Shown: positions 26,226 to 35,629 of the stretch, in pieces
Numbering within the stretch: the stretch's first letter is position 1
Layout: each line of letters starts with the position of its first letter
NCBI GenBank assembly: GCA_020436125.1
Contig: JAGQYK010000003.1
Span: 21,991 to 85,990, forward strand
DNA length: 64,000 nt
Source: Cyclobacteriaceae bacterium
GTDB lineage: Bacteria > Bacteroidota > Bacteroidia > Cytophagales > Cyclobacteriaceae
Reading direction: 5' to 3'
The notes under the pieces: generated by a model
The model's input: only the letters and a program-made list of their open reading frames with translations
Told to the model about the DNA's origin: nothing
Databases searched by the model: none
Position numbers and translations under genes: made by a program

Positions 26226-28211
26226 ATGAATTTTGCATTTCCTCAGTTTCTCTGGGCACTTACGGCTCTTTCTATTCCGATCATCATTCATCTTTTTAAT
26301 TTTAGGAGAACTACTCGGATTTTCTTTTCGAACAATCGTCTGTTAAAGCAAATTAAAGAGGAGACTACTCAAAAAAGGAAATTGAAGCAATACCTGGTGC
26401 TCGCCTCCAGGCTTTTATTCATTTTGTTTCTCGTGCTGGCCTTTGCTCAGCCATTTTTACCAGCGAAAGAACAAGTTAGTGCAGCCAGGAATATCGTGCT
26501 CTACTTGGACAATTCGTTCAGTATGTCTGCCCAGGTGGGTGAGAAGACTCGTGCGCTGGACGCAGGAACAAGTTTTATAAGAGAGATCGTGGATTTATTC
26601 CCTCCTGATACACGCTATAAGTTGGTTACAAACGATTTTGCCCCCTTTTCAAATTCGTTTAAAACCCAAACAGAGATTTTAGATTTGCTTACACAAGTTC
26701 GACTTTCGGCAGTGTCTCGGTCATTGGAGGAAGTTGATAAAAGAATTGGTTCAGAAAAAAATGGAACTGATATATTTTGGATTTCGGACTTTCAAAAATC
26801 AACATCAGGTGTGAGTGGCAGTTTTCATGCTGACTCGGCCAGTCAATGGCATCTGGTTCCTGTGACCTTTGGACAAGCATCAAATATCTATGTGGATACC
26901 CTATATCTTGAAAACCCGTTTGTAATTGGTGGTGAGAAAAACACGGTAAATATCAGATTGCGAAATGTAGGATCTAAACAGACAGATGGACTTAATGTAA
27001 AACTCGTAGTCAATGACATTCAAATGGGGGCAGTTTCTGTTGACTTAGAACCAAATAGCTACGCAGAAGCAAGTTTTGATCTTACCCCTGGCATGCGAGG
27101 ACTCAATCAGGCAAAAATTAGTTTTGCTGATTTCCCTATTAGTTTTGATAATGAATTTTACTTCACACTCAACTTCACGGAAACGATTAGGGTAGTTGAG
27201 ATTAAAGGCAAAAAAGAGGATGCGTTTGTAGAACGTGTTTTTGGCAACGGTCAATTATTTAGCTATCGAGGTTTTTTGGCTGAAAATGTTGACTACAGTT
27301 TGTTGGCACAGGCTGACCTTATTATTCTGAATGGCTTGGATGCTATTGATGCGTCACTGTCTGCCACTATAACTTCCAACATGGATAATCTTGGATCGCT
27401 GCTTATTATCCCTGGTGAAAGACCAGACCTTAATGCATATAAGCGATTATTGCCTTTTCAGAATCTTAGTCTGGCTGTCGCTTCAGAAATGGCTGAATTG
27501 GATCGGCCTGATTTTCAAAATCCATTCTTCGAAAATGTGTTTGAAGAAAAATCCCCTGCTATGGAAATGCCAAGTGCCATACCATTGTTGGATTGGGGAC
27601 TCGACAGGAGTGCAATTCTTAAGTTCAGAACGGGCAAAGCTTTCTTATCACAGAGTAACAAGACATTTGTATTGTCAAGCCCGCTGCAACGGAACTACAC
27701 GAATTTTTATAATCATGCGCTATTTGTGCCTGTGATGTATCGAATTGCGGCAGCCTCTAAGAGAGCTGAGCAAAGCCTCTATTATACATTAGCCAATGAT
27801 TTAATCTCACTTCGTGCAGATAGTATTTATGGGGAGGAGCCTATTCGTTTGGTGGGCGGCCAGGAGATTGTACCTCCGCAGCGAAGAGTTGGGGATCGAT
27901 TTTTTCTAGAAATGCCTAAATTTTCAATGAATTCGGGCTTTTATACGGTTCAATACCAAAAAGATACCCTTAATATGTTAGCCGTTAATTTGGATAAAAG
28001 TGAATCAGATTTGACCCAGTATGGGCCGGACCAGATCAGGGAGTTGTTTGGAGGGGGAGATCATGTTACAATGTTTCAAAGCACCAGCCTTGAAAGTTTC
28101 AGCAACGAAATAAAAGAGAGATATTTGGGTACTCCATTGTGGAAGTATGCGATTATTTTGGCCCTACTCTTCCTAATGGCTGAGGTTTTATTCATACGCT
28201 TTTTAAAGTAA
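26226..28211 (+). CDS. BatA/VWA-type membrane protein
   Basis: A 661-residue protein with the BatA N-terminal domain: FPQFLWALTALSIPIIIHLF and LFNFRRTTRIFFSNNRLL, a second helix (LLFILFLVLAFAQPFLP), then a VWA-like domain with a partial MIDAS motif in VLYLDNSFSMSA (DxSxS as D-N-S-F-S). The large middle part is periplasmic beta-rich and the chain ends with a third membrane helix (YAIILALLFLMAEVLFIRFL). Related proteins are encoded in Bacteroidota bat/moxR loci and are linked to aerotolerance or surface assembly; no moxR gene is here. ATG at 26226 preferred over the TTG at 26217. Confidence 0.85.
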   Translation: MNFAFPQFLWALTALSIPIIIHLFNFRRTTRIFFSNNRLLKQIKEETTQKRKLKQYLVLASRLLFILFLVLAFAQPFLPAKEQVSAARNIVLYLDNSFSMSAQVGEKTRALDAGTSFIREIVDLFPPDTRYKLVTNDFAPFSNSFKTQTEILDLLTQVRLSAVSRSLEEVDKRIGSEKNGTDIFWISDFQKSTSGVSGSFHADSASQWHLVPVTFGQASNIYVDTLYLENPFVIGGEKNTVNIRLRNVGSKQTDGLNVKLVVNDIQMGAVSVDLEPNSYAEASFDLTPGMRGLNQAKISFADFPISFDNEFYFTLNFTETIRVVEIKGKKEDAFVERVFGNGQLFSYRGFLAENVDYSLLAQADLIILNGLDAIDASLSATITSNMDNLGSLLIIPGERPDLNAYKRLLPFQNLSLAVASEMAELDRPDFQNPFFENVFEEKSPAMEMPSAIPLLDWGLDRSAILKFRTGKAFLSQSNKTFVLSSPLQRNYTNFYNHALFVPVMYRIAAASKRAEQSLYYTLANDLISLRADSIYGEEPIRLVGGQEIVPPQRRVGDRFFLEMPKFSMNSGFYTVQYQKDTLNMLAVNLDKSESDLTQYGPDQIRELFGGGDHVTMFQSTSLESFSNEIKERYLGTPLWKYAIILALLFLMAEVLFIRFLK

Positions 28212-28250
28212 ATTAGTGAGAGTCTCAATCACTCCTGAACCAACCACAGA

Positions 28251-29513
28251 ATGAAGATACTCATACAGTCTGCTACTATTAGTGACCCTAACTCATCGCA
28301 CCATTTAAAGAAGAAGAATATTCTCATTCAAAATGGCAGAATAGTTGAGATTACTTCAAAAAAGATTGCTGCAGATAAAGTGATTGAGGCAGAGGGAATG
28401 ATTCTCTCTACAGGTTGGATCGACTTAGGTACATTTGTCGGAGACCCTGGTTTAGAGTATAAAGAGGATCTTGATTCTGCAGGTAAGGCAGCGGCTTCGG
28501 GAGGGTTTACTGAGATTGTAATGCTTCCTAATACGGTGCCTACAGTGCAGAGTAAAAACGAGGTCAACTACATTACCAAAGGAAACGATAATCGGTTAGT
28601 TCAAATTCATCCGATTGGTGCCGTTACCCTGAAAAATGCGGGAGAGGAATTGACAGAAATGATCGATCTGAATGCTTCCGGGGCAGTGGCCTTTAGCGAT
28701 GGTTTAAAGCCAGTATGGAATACCGATATTTTACTGAAGTCGTTGCAGTATCTTCAGAAATTTGACGGACTGCTGATCAATCATCCAGAAGATATTTGGT
28801 TGAATATGTTTGGCCAAATGAATGAAGGAAAGAACAGCACTATTTTGGGATTAAAAGGAATGCCAAAGATTGCCGAGGATTTGGCGGTGGGTCGAGACAT
28901 TGAGCTGCTTGGTTATTCAGGAGGTAGACTTCACTTTTCCAGATTGTCTTCTGCCAAGGCGTTGGATCTGGTGAGGGCAGCAAAAAAGAAAAAACTAAAT
29001 TTGACTTGTGACATTGCTGCTTATCAGGCTTTACTTGATGATTCATTGCTGGAGGATTTTGATACCAATTATAAAGTGAATCCACCCCTCAGAGAGAAGG
29101 CTGATTTGGATGCATTAATAGCAGGACTAAAAGATGGAACAATCGATGTATTGACTTCGGGGCATTTGCCGCAGGACACGGAAAGTAAAGTGCTGGAATT
29201 TGACCATGCTGATTTTGGAATCATTAATCTGCAAACATTTGCATCACAACTTGCGAGCCTTTCTAAATATGTAGATGTCCACGACTTGATTACCAAAGTA
29301 ACAATGACTCCCCGTAAACTACTTAAGTTACCTATTCCTACCATTGAAGAAGATGAGAGGGCTAACCTTACCCTTTTCAGTCCCAATGAAAAATGGGTTT
29401 TTACGGAAGAGTCTAATCGTTCTAAATCCAAAAATTCTCCGTGGTTAGGGAAGGGAATTGTGGGAAAGGCCAAGGCCGTGTTTAACAATTCAAAGCACTG
29501 GATGGATGCTTAA
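28251..29513 (+). CDS. dihydroorotase-like amidohydrolase lacking metal-binding residues
   Basis: A 420-residue protein aligning along its length with class I dihydroorotases of pyrimidine synthesis: ASGGFTEIVMLPNTVPTVQS, GAVTLKNAGEELTEM, and the NPPLREKADLDALI and DFGIINLQ segments. The catalytic features are altered: the D-x-H-x-H metal site reads WIDLGTFVGDPG, and the catalytic ATDHAPH motif reads TSGHLPQ. NHPED is kept where HAED is expected. Without both histidines and the Asp it should not bind zinc normally, so it may be a non-catalytic partner (as PyrC' for aspartate transcarbamoylase in some bacteria). Function is inference. Confidence 0.85.
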   Translation: MKILIQSATISDPNSSHHLKKKNILIQNGRIVEITSKKIAADKVIEAEGMILSTGWIDLGTFVGDPGLEYKEDLDSAGKAAASGGFTEIVMLPNTVPTVQSKNEVNYITKGNDNRLVQIHPIGAVTLKNAGEELTEMIDLNASGAVAFSDGLKPVWNTDILLKSLQYLQKFDGLLINHPEDIWLNMFGQMNEGKNSTILGLKGMPKIAEDLAVGRDIELLGYSGGRLHFSRLSSAKALDLVRAAKKKKLNLTCDIAAYQALLDDSLLEDFDTNYKVNPPLREKADLDALIAGLKDGTIDVLTSGHLPQDTESKVLEFDHADFGIINLQTFASQLASLSKYVDVHDLITKVTMTPRKLLKLPIPTIEEDERANLTLFSPNEKWVFTEESNRSKSKNSPWLGKGIVGKAKAVFNNSKHWMDA

Positions 29514-30045
29514 TTTTTCTAAATGGCCTCCTTTGCTCAGAGTGCCTCTGCGATATGGTTTGGTAGCAGGTGTATTGGGTTTTATTCTTCTGCTTATTCT
29601 TTATTATACCAACCATCATCCCTTTGTTATACCAATATATGTTGATTTTCGCATAGCCCTGTTTTCTATCGTCTTTGTATTTGCTTTAAAGGAACTGAGG
29701 GATTACTACTATGAGGGTATTTTACATTTTTGGCAGGGGATGCTGGCAACGCTATTCATTACTTCCATTTTTGCTTTGATTGTAAGTTCTTGTTTATACT
29801 TTTTTGCCACTAATAATCAAGAATTTGTTCAATCGTACATTGATCTATCGCTGTTGCAGATTCAGGCATTTGCAGATGAGGATATCGATAGGATTGGAAG
29901 GGATGTTTATGAGTCAGGGATTGCCTCTTTAAAGGAAGCAGATGCCTCTTTTTTGGCCATTCGCTACTTCTGGCAGTCCTTTATTATTAGCTTTTTTTTA
30001 AGCATAATAATATCTGTAATTTTGAGGAGGCAGCCAAAACTCTGA
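29506..30045 (+). CDS. DUF4199 family membrane protein (first copy)
   Basis: A 179-residue protein with about four transmembrane helices, recognised by PLRYGLVAGVLGFILLLILYY, the loop VFALKELRDYYYEGILHFW and WQGMLATLFITSIFALIV, typical of DUF4199. The start at 29506 (MLNFSKW) overlaps the preceding gene by 8 bp; a TTG at 29458 would add 16 residues that overlap deeply and lack family similarity. A second DUF4199 gene follows six bases later. Function unknown. Confidence 0.8.
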   Translation: MLNFSKWPPLLRVPLRYGLVAGVLGFILLLILYYTNHHPFVIPIYVDFRIALFSIVFVFALKELRDYYYEGILHFWQGMLATLFITSIFALIVSSCLYFFATNNQEFVQSYIDLSLLQIQAFADEDIDRIGRDVYESGIASLKEADASFLAIRYFWQSFIISFFLSIIISVILRRQPKL

Positions 30046-30051
30046 TTTTTT

Positions 30052-30624
30052 ATGGAAACAGAAAATATTAATCAGGAGGACACTATCCCTCCAACCCTAT
30101 TTCAGCATGCCCTTAGGTGGGGGCTAATCGTAGGTTTAACTAGCGGAATATTATCATTGCTTCTTTATGCGGTTGATTATTCCTTATTGGCGGATTGGAA
30201 GGTGGGGCTATCGCTATTTGCGATTTATATTGGACTAACAATCTATTCAGGAATAAGCTACAGGAAGGAGTCCGGTCCGTATCTTCCATTTGGTAAAGCT
30301 TATCAGCATGGTTTTTTGATTTTCGTTGTTTCCGGATTAATAGCAACTGTTTTTAATATCCTTTTATTTCAGGTCATTGACTCAGACCTGGGAGGGAAAG
30401 TAACTGAGGTAGCTATTGAGAAAACTGCTGAGATGATGAATAATTTTGGTGCACCCCAAGATCAAATTGATAAAGCAATAGATGATACTCGTGAGCGAAT
30501 GGCCAATCAGTATACTTTGATAGGTCAATTCAAAGGATATGGCTTCATTATCATCGTCTCTGCCATACTTGCCTTGATTACAGGATTAATAGTTAGAAAG
30601 TCGGAGCCTGTATTCGACAAATAA
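30052..30624 (+). CDS. DUF4199 family membrane protein (second copy)
   Basis: A 190-residue protein with four predicted helices and the same layout as its upstream neighbour: ALRWGLIVGLTSGILSLLLY, ISYRKESGPYLPFGKAYQHGF, FIIIVSAILALITGLIV. The middle periplasmic/cytoplasmic loop is helical and charged. Function unknown. It is followed by a glycosyltransferase gene after 34 bp, so it may be part of the same mRNA. Confidence 0.82.
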   Translation: METENINQEDTIPPTLFQHALRWGLIVGLTSGILSLLLYAVDYSLLADWKVGLSLFAIYIGLTIYSGISYRKESGPYLPFGKAYQHGFLIFVVSGLIATVFNILLFQVIDSDLGGKVTEVAIEKTAEMMNNFGAPQDQIDKAIDDTRERMANQYTLIGQFKGYGFIIIVSAILALITGLIVRKSEPVFDK

Positions 30625-30658
30625 ATATTTATAAGCTGGTATAACAATCCAAGATAAA

Positions 30659-31672
30659 GTGAAAGGTGTAGATGTAAGTATTATCATTCCAGCAAAAGAT
30701 GAGGAAGAATCTCTTCCGGAGCTATGTCAATGGATTGTCCGTGTAATGGATGAGGCCGAATTGTCTTTTGAGGTCTTGTTCATTGATGATGGTAGTGCTG
30801 ACAACACTTGGACTGAAATACTTAAGGCCAACTTGATGAACCCTGCTTTTAAGGGAATTAAGTTCAATCGGAACTTCGGTAAATCTGCAGCATTGCATAC
30901 GGGTTTTAAAGCGGCAAAAGGCAATGTGGTCATTACTATGGACGCAGACCTTCAGGATAGTCCTGATGAAATACCAGAGCTGTATAAGATGATAACCGAG
31001 GGCGGTTTTGATTTAATTTCAGGATGGAAAAAGAAACGTCACGATCCAATTTCGAAAACTATCCCTTCTAAATTCTTTAACTACGTCACCAGGGTAATGA
31101 CGGGTATTAGGCTCCATGATTTTAATTGCGGACTAAAGGCATACAAATCCATTGTAGTGAAGAATATCAGTGTGTATGGTGAGATGCATCGCTACATACC
31201 TGTTATTGCTAAATGGGCTGGTTTTAGCAAAATAGGTGAAAAGGTAGTGGAGCACAGAGAGCGGAAGTATGGGGTAACTAAGTTTGGACTCGAACGCTTT
31301 GTTAAAGGTTTCCTTGATTTGCTTTCCATCATGTTTGTAGGAAAATTCAGAAGAAACCCGATGCATTTTTTTGGGAGCCTTGGAATCGTTTCATTTCTAT
31401 TTGGTTTTGGCTTTACTGCAAAAATATTTTATGATAAAATAGACGCATTATTCCTCTCTAAAATTCCTCTAAAAAGGGATATTACTGATCAACCTATCTT
31501 TTTCCTTGCCCTTGTGGCCGTTGTTATTGGTGTTCAACTCTTTCTTACCGGTTATTTGGCGGAAATGATAGCCATGCAGTCACTTTCAAAGCGAGATTAT
31601 CTCGTAATCGAGAAAGTAGGCATTAAAGACCTGGTTCATTCTGAGCAAAACCCGCTCATGGTCACTTCATAA
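30659..31672 (+). CDS. glycosyltransferase family 2, polyprenyl-phosphate (GtrB/DPM1) type
   Basis: A 337-residue GT-A glycosyltransferase. The N-terminal VSIIIPAKDEEESLPELC, LFIDDGSADNTWTEI and the DXD motif in MDADLQDSPDEIPE are diagnostic, followed by NYVTRVMTGIRLHDFNCGLK, RKYGVTKFGLERF, and two C-terminal helices (GIVSFLFGFGFTAKIFY and FLALVAVVIGVQLFLTGYL). It probably transfers a sugar from a nucleotide donor to a polyprenyl phosphate. The start is GTG at 30659; no better ATG is in frame. Confidence 0.9.
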   Translation: MKGVDVSIIIPAKDEEESLPELCQWIVRVMDEAELSFEVLFIDDGSADNTWTEILKANLMNPAFKGIKFNRNFGKSAALHTGFKAAKGNVVITMDADLQDSPDEIPELYKMITEGGFDLISGWKKKRHDPISKTIPSKFFNYVTRVMTGIRLHDFNCGLKAYKSIVVKNISVYGEMHRYIPVIAKWAGFSKIGEKVVEHRERKYGVTKFGLERFVKGFLDLLSIMFVGKFRRNPMHFFGSLGIVSFLFGFGFTAKIFYDKIDALFLSKIPLKRDITDQPIFFLALVAVVIGVQLFLTGYLAEMIAMQSLSKRDYLVIEKVGIKDLVHSEQNPLMVTS

Positions 31673-31752
31673 TTTAGTAACCATAACTAATTGAAATTTA
31701 TTGAAACAATTTGTCGCCTATTGCGATTAAGGAGGAGTATTAACAAGTATTC

Positions 31753-34134
31753 ATGAAGCAATTTAGTCTCGTTCTCATATTCTTTATTTCTTTCACCTCT
31801 CTGGTAAATGCTCAGAACAAGCTCACCATCAATGGTTATGTAAAAGATGCATCCAATGGTGAAGCATTAATTGGAGCAACTGTATACGTTAAAGAAATTA
31901 GCAATGGAGTAATTACCAATGTTTATGGGTTTTATTCAATAACCCTTGACCCTGGGAACTATACAGTAAACTATAGTTACGTAGGCTATAGTACAATATC
32001 AAGAGATATCGCGCTGACTAAAAATCAGGAGATCAATATTGATCTGGTGGTGGAAAGTGAGGAATTGGACGAGGTAGTGGTCACTGCAGATCGTGAGCAG
32101 GCCAATGTGGAGAATATGGAAATGAGTACCAATAAACTCGATATCCGTACCATATTGAAGGTACCCACCTTCTTAGGAGAGGCAGATGTTTTTAGGAGCA
32201 TATTGTTATTGCCTGGAGTAAGTACAGTGGGTGAGGGGGCCTCTGGCTTTAATGTGAGGGGAGGTAGTGTGGGGCAAAACCTGGTATTGTTGGATGAGGC
32301 TCCAGTTTACAACTCTTCTCATCTTTTTGGTTTCTTTTCTGTATTTAATCCAGATGCAGTGAAAGACACTAAACTTTATAAAGGTGCCATCCCATCCCGT
32401 TATGGCGGACGACTGGCTTCACTTCTTGATGTGAGAATGAAAGAGGGGAATAGTAAAGAATTTGAGGCGAATGGTGGTATTGGCTCATTATTTAGCCGCT
32501 TAGCGATAGAAGCTCCCATTATAAAAGACAAATCTTCATTTATCGTTGCTGCAAGACGATCTTATATTGACGTAATCGCCCGGCCTTTTGTGCCATTGTT
32601 GAAGGATGGTGGAGCGCTTAATTTCTATGACCTTACACTAAAATCCAACTATACTTTTAACAGAAAGAACAAACTATATGCATCAGGCTATTTTGGTAGA
32701 GATGTATTTCTCTTCGATGCCAATCAGGGATTTAGTTGGGGAAATACAACCGGTACTTTACGGTGGAATCACTTATTCAATGAGCGACTATTCTCAAACC
32801 TGACCTTCGTCTATAGCAATTATGATTATAAACTCCAGTTTGGTGAGGACGATCGCGATAGTTTTAAATGGAACTCCTCTATTTCTAACTTCATCTTAAA
32901 GCCACAGTTCACCTACTTTATTAATAGCAATAATGAGTTAGACTTTGGAGGGGAGGCAATTTATTATTCATTTGAACCTGCCAATGCAGTAGGTGTATCT
33001 AACGGAGATATTATTGATATAAGTTTAGATAAGAAATACAACCTTGAAACTGCTCTTTATGTAGGAAACAGACAGACCATTAATGATGTACTTTCCGTTG
33101 AATATGGCTTGCGTTTTTCACATTTTCAATCCTATGGCCCAGGTAAGTCGTATCAATACAATGATACAATTCCTGGCTTGCGAAAAACCCCAATCGGATT
33201 TGAGGAATTCAAAGAAGGAGAGTCAATTGCTGATTATAATAATTGGGAGCCGCGTGCCTCATTTAGAATTCAATCAAGCCCTACAAGTTCTGTAAAGGGA
33301 AGTTATAATCGGATGTCACAGTACCTTCATTTGATTTCAAACACTACCGCATCCAATCCATTAGATGTGTGGGCACCCAGTTCAAAAATGATTAAACCTG
33401 AGATTGGTCAGCAATTTACACTCGGTTATTTCAAAGATTTGGGGAAGGAGCGTACATACGAAATTTCAGTGGAGGGATACTATAGAGCCACGGAAAACCA
33501 AATTGATTACATCGATGGAGCAGATTTGTTGATCAATGAATTTTTAGAAGGGGAGTTATTGAGTGGAAAAGGTCGTGCATATGGAATCGAGACCTATTTT
33601 CAGAAAAAGAAGGGAAGACTGAGCGGTTGGATAAGTTATACTTTGGGTAGAACGGAATTACAGGTCACGGGTATCAACCGTGGTGAATGGTACCCTACAA
33701 GATATGATCAGTTGCATAATCTGAAAATAGCTGCTTTTTATGATATCAATGAGAGATGGTCTGTGTCTTCGGATTTTGTATTTGTGAGTGGAACACCAAC
33801 AACATTCCCAACATCCAGATTTGTGTTACAAGATATTTTGATCCCTTATAATTCGAATGGATCGAGGAGTAATGTTCGTTTACCCAGTTATAATAGATTA
33901 GATGTTTCTTTCCGTTTGGAAGGTAAAAAAGTGAGAAAGGGAAAGGAAAGAAAGAATACGGATTACTGGGTGTTTTCTCTATACAACGTATATGGTAGAA
34001 AGAACCCATTCTCTATCTACTTTTCTCAACGTGATGAGCGTACACCACAAGGAACCCCCATTAACTCTCAGGCTACTCAATTGTCTATCATAGGTACAGT
34101 AGTGCCTTCAGTTTCATACAATTTTAGATTCTAA
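31753..34134 (+). CDS. TonB-dependent outer-membrane receptor
   Basis: A 793-residue receptor. A signal peptide (MKQFSLVLIFFISFTSLVNA) is followed by a carboxypeptidase-regulatory-like domain (about residues 25-108, LTINGYVKDASNGEALIGAT), then a plug domain with GEADVFRSILLLPGVS and GFNVRGGSVGQNLVLLDEAP, and a beta-barrel ending in an aromatic residue (VPSVSYNFRF). No SusD follows; instead a DUF4249 lipoprotein gene starts two bases after the stop, a pairing found repeatedly in Bacteroidota. Ligand unknown. Confidence 0.94.
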   Translation: MKQFSLVLIFFISFTSLVNAQNKLTINGYVKDASNGEALIGATVYVKEISNGVITNVYGFYSITLDPGNYTVNYSYVGYSTISRDIALTKNQEINIDLVVESEELDEVVVTADREQANVENMEMSTNKLDIRTILKVPTFLGEADVFRSILLLPGVSTVGEGASGFNVRGGSVGQNLVLLDEAPVYNSSHLFGFFSVFNPDAVKDTKLYKGAIPSRYGGRLASLLDVRMKEGNSKEFEANGGIGSLFSRLAIEAPIIKDKSSFIVAARRSYIDVIARPFVPLLKDGGALNFYDLTLKSNYTFNRKNKLYASGYFGRDVFLFDANQGFSWGNTTGTLRWNHLFNERLFSNLTFVYSNYDYKLQFGEDDRDSFKWNSSISNFILKPQFTYFINSNNELDFGGEAIYYSFEPANAVGVSNGDIIDISLDKKYNLETALYVGNRQTINDVLSVEYGLRFSHFQSYGPGKSYQYNDTIPGLRKTPIGFEEFKEGESIADYNNWEPRASFRIQSSPTSSVKGSYNRMSQYLHLISNTTASNPLDVWAPSSKMIKPEIGQQFTLGYFKDLGKERTYEISVEGYYRATENQIDYIDGADLLINEFLEGELLSGKGRAYGIETYFQKKKGRLSGWISYTLGRTELQVTGINRGEWYPTRYDQLHNLKIAAFYDINERWSVSSDFVFVSGTPTTFPTSRFVLQDILIPYNSNGSRSNVRLPSYNRLDVSFRLEGKKVRKGKERKNTDYWVFSLYNVYGRKNPFSIYFSQRDERTPQGTPINSQATQLSIIGTVVPSVSYNFRF

Positions 34135-34135
34135 C

Positions 34136-35065
34136 ATGAAAAAGCAGTTATATACATTTTTTATAATGAGTGTCTCCGTATTGGCGGCAGGCCTTCTTTT
34201 TTCTTCTTGTGAGGACGAAATATCTCCTGAATTGGAGAAAGCTGATCCAATTTTGGTTATTGATGCATGGCTCACTGATATTCCGGGTAGTCAGGTAATA
34301 ACTATTACCGAAACACAGCCTTATTTTGATAAAGCACTGCCTCCCGGTGTATCAGGTGCTACCGTTTCTGTTGTCGATAATGAAGGAAATACTTTTCTAT
34401 TTCAGGAAGATGCCGCAGTCAAAGGAAATTATGTATGGACCCCAATTGCCAGCGAAGTTATTGGTACAATAGGACGTACTTTTAATTTAGTAGTTGAGGT
34501 TGGAGGTGAAACCTTTGTAGCGTCATCAAGAATGGGAAGGGTACCCACGATAGACAGTTTGACTTTTACTTTTGAGGAAAAGAATTCGATCACACCTGAT
34601 ATGTATTTGGCTGAATTCTGGGCTAGAGATTTTACGGGACCAAATGATACTTATCGGATAAAAGCATGGAAGAACGGTGTTTTATTGAATAAGCCCAGTG
34701 AATTAAATCTGGCGTATGATGCTGGTTTTTCAGCAGGTGGAAATTTTGATGGTGTTGTTTTTGCCACACCTATACGACAAGGAGTCAATCCATTTGAGGA
34801 GGATGACAACAACGAACTACTTTCTCCTTATATGCCCGGAGATTCCATTTATGTGGAGTTGCATTCGATTACACTGGAAGCTTTTAACTTTTTAAGCGAA
34901 GTAGCTATCCAAACGAATCGTCCTGGTGGTTTTTCTGAATTGTTTGCAACACCGCTGTCCAATGTCTCTACAAACATTTTTAATGAGAACCCAAACGGAA
35001 AACCAGTACTTGGTTTCTTTAATGTAGCTTCTGTTTCTGCCTTGGGTAAAAAATTCGAAGAATAA
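34136..35065 (+). CDS. DUF4249 lipoprotein, partner of the TonB receptor
   Basis: A 309-residue lipoprotein with lipobox LLFSSC at about residue 25, in a signal sequence MKKQLYTFFIMSVSVLAAGL. The mature protein carries the DUF4249 pattern: DPILVIDAWLTDIPG, GATVSVVDNEGN, YVWTPI and GKPVLGFFNVASV near the end. Family members are thought to sit on the outer membrane beside the receptor, like SusD analogues; this is by association only. Two bases separate it from the receptor gene, so they form one operon. Confidence 0.88.
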   Translation: MKKQLYTFFIMSVSVLAAGLLFSSCEDEISPELEKADPILVIDAWLTDIPGSQVITITETQPYFDKALPPGVSGATVSVVDNEGNTFLFQEDAAVKGNYVWTPIASEVIGTIGRTFNLVVEVGGETFVASSRMGRVPTIDSLTFTFEEKNSITPDMYLAEFWARDFTGPNDTYRIKAWKNGVLLNKPSELNLAYDAGFSAGGNFDGVVFATPIRQGVNPFEEDDNNELLSPYMPGDSIYVELHSITLEAFNFLSEVAIQTNRPGGFSELFATPLSNVSTNIFNENPNGKPVLGFFNVASVSALGKKFEE

Positions 35066-35104
35066 GAGTGGGTTTATAGTTTTCTGCGTGAACTAAATAA
35101 CACC

Positions 35105-35112
35105 TATCTTTG
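35105..35112 (+). promoter_or_regulatory. candidate -7 element for the tmRNA gene
   Basis: TATCTTTG matches the Bacteroidota -7 consensus TAnnTTTG. It lies about 74 bp before the mature tmRNA, so a leader would have to be removed by RNase P. The -33 region is poor (TTCT where TTTG is expected). Confidence 0.45.
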
Positions 35113-35185
35113 TAATTGAATTGCGTTCATTGATAATGGTTGTACTTATTATCCATTGACGAAACCTACTCATTAATAAGAAAAT

Positions 35186-35576
35186 GGGGCCGACCGGTTT
35201 TGACAGGATGTGTGAGTGCGTATGCCAGCATGCAGGCTCATGGGGTGAGAGCCTTAAAAGATAGTCCTAAAACCATACTTGGCGAGTCTAACTACGCCTT
35301 GGCTGCTTAATCTAACGTATCGTTAGATAAGTTTGTCTCCGATAAGATCGGAGAGGCCAACATCGCTCACCGCCTTTGTTCTGCAGGAGGTGAATATGCG
35401 GTGTCGTTTGTCGGAACTGCTCTGTGTGACGTTACTAAACACAGCTAAGACATAGTGACTAAGGAGAAGTTGAGGTTGTTGACTGCCTTGCTCCTCCCGA
35501 CAATCAAAGTTAACTAAGCATGTAGAATCTACGCGTTTATCTTCTCTGGACCAGAGTTCGATTCTCTGCGGCTCCA
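35186..35576 (+). ncRNA. ssrA: transfer-messenger RNA (tmRNA)
   Basis: Ribosome rescue RNA of about 391 nt. The 5' end GGGGCCGACCGGTTTTGACA pairs with the 3' end (CGGCTCC) to give the seven-base-pair acceptor stem with one G-U, and the T-arm GGACCAGAGTTCGATTCTCT precedes it. The mRNA-like part is at 35281-35310: GGC GAG TCT AAC TAC GCC TTG GCT GCT TAA, encoding the degradation tag GESNYALAA. The discriminator base is A at 35576; CCA is not encoded and must be added. A terminator follows at once. Confidence 0.95.
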
Positions 35577-35585
35577 CAAAAAAAA

Positions 35586-35611
35586 GGTTAGCATCTGCTA
35601 ACCTTTTTTTA
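35586..35611. terminator. bidirectional terminator between tmRNA and the H1-like gene
   Basis: GGTTAGCA, TC, TGCTAACC forms an 8-bp perfect stem followed by seven T on the plus strand and preceded by an eight-A run, so it can stop transcription from the tmRNA and from the convergent Lys/Ala-rich gene. Confidence 0.88.
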
Positions 35612-35629
35612 TTTGATAAAGTTTAAACT

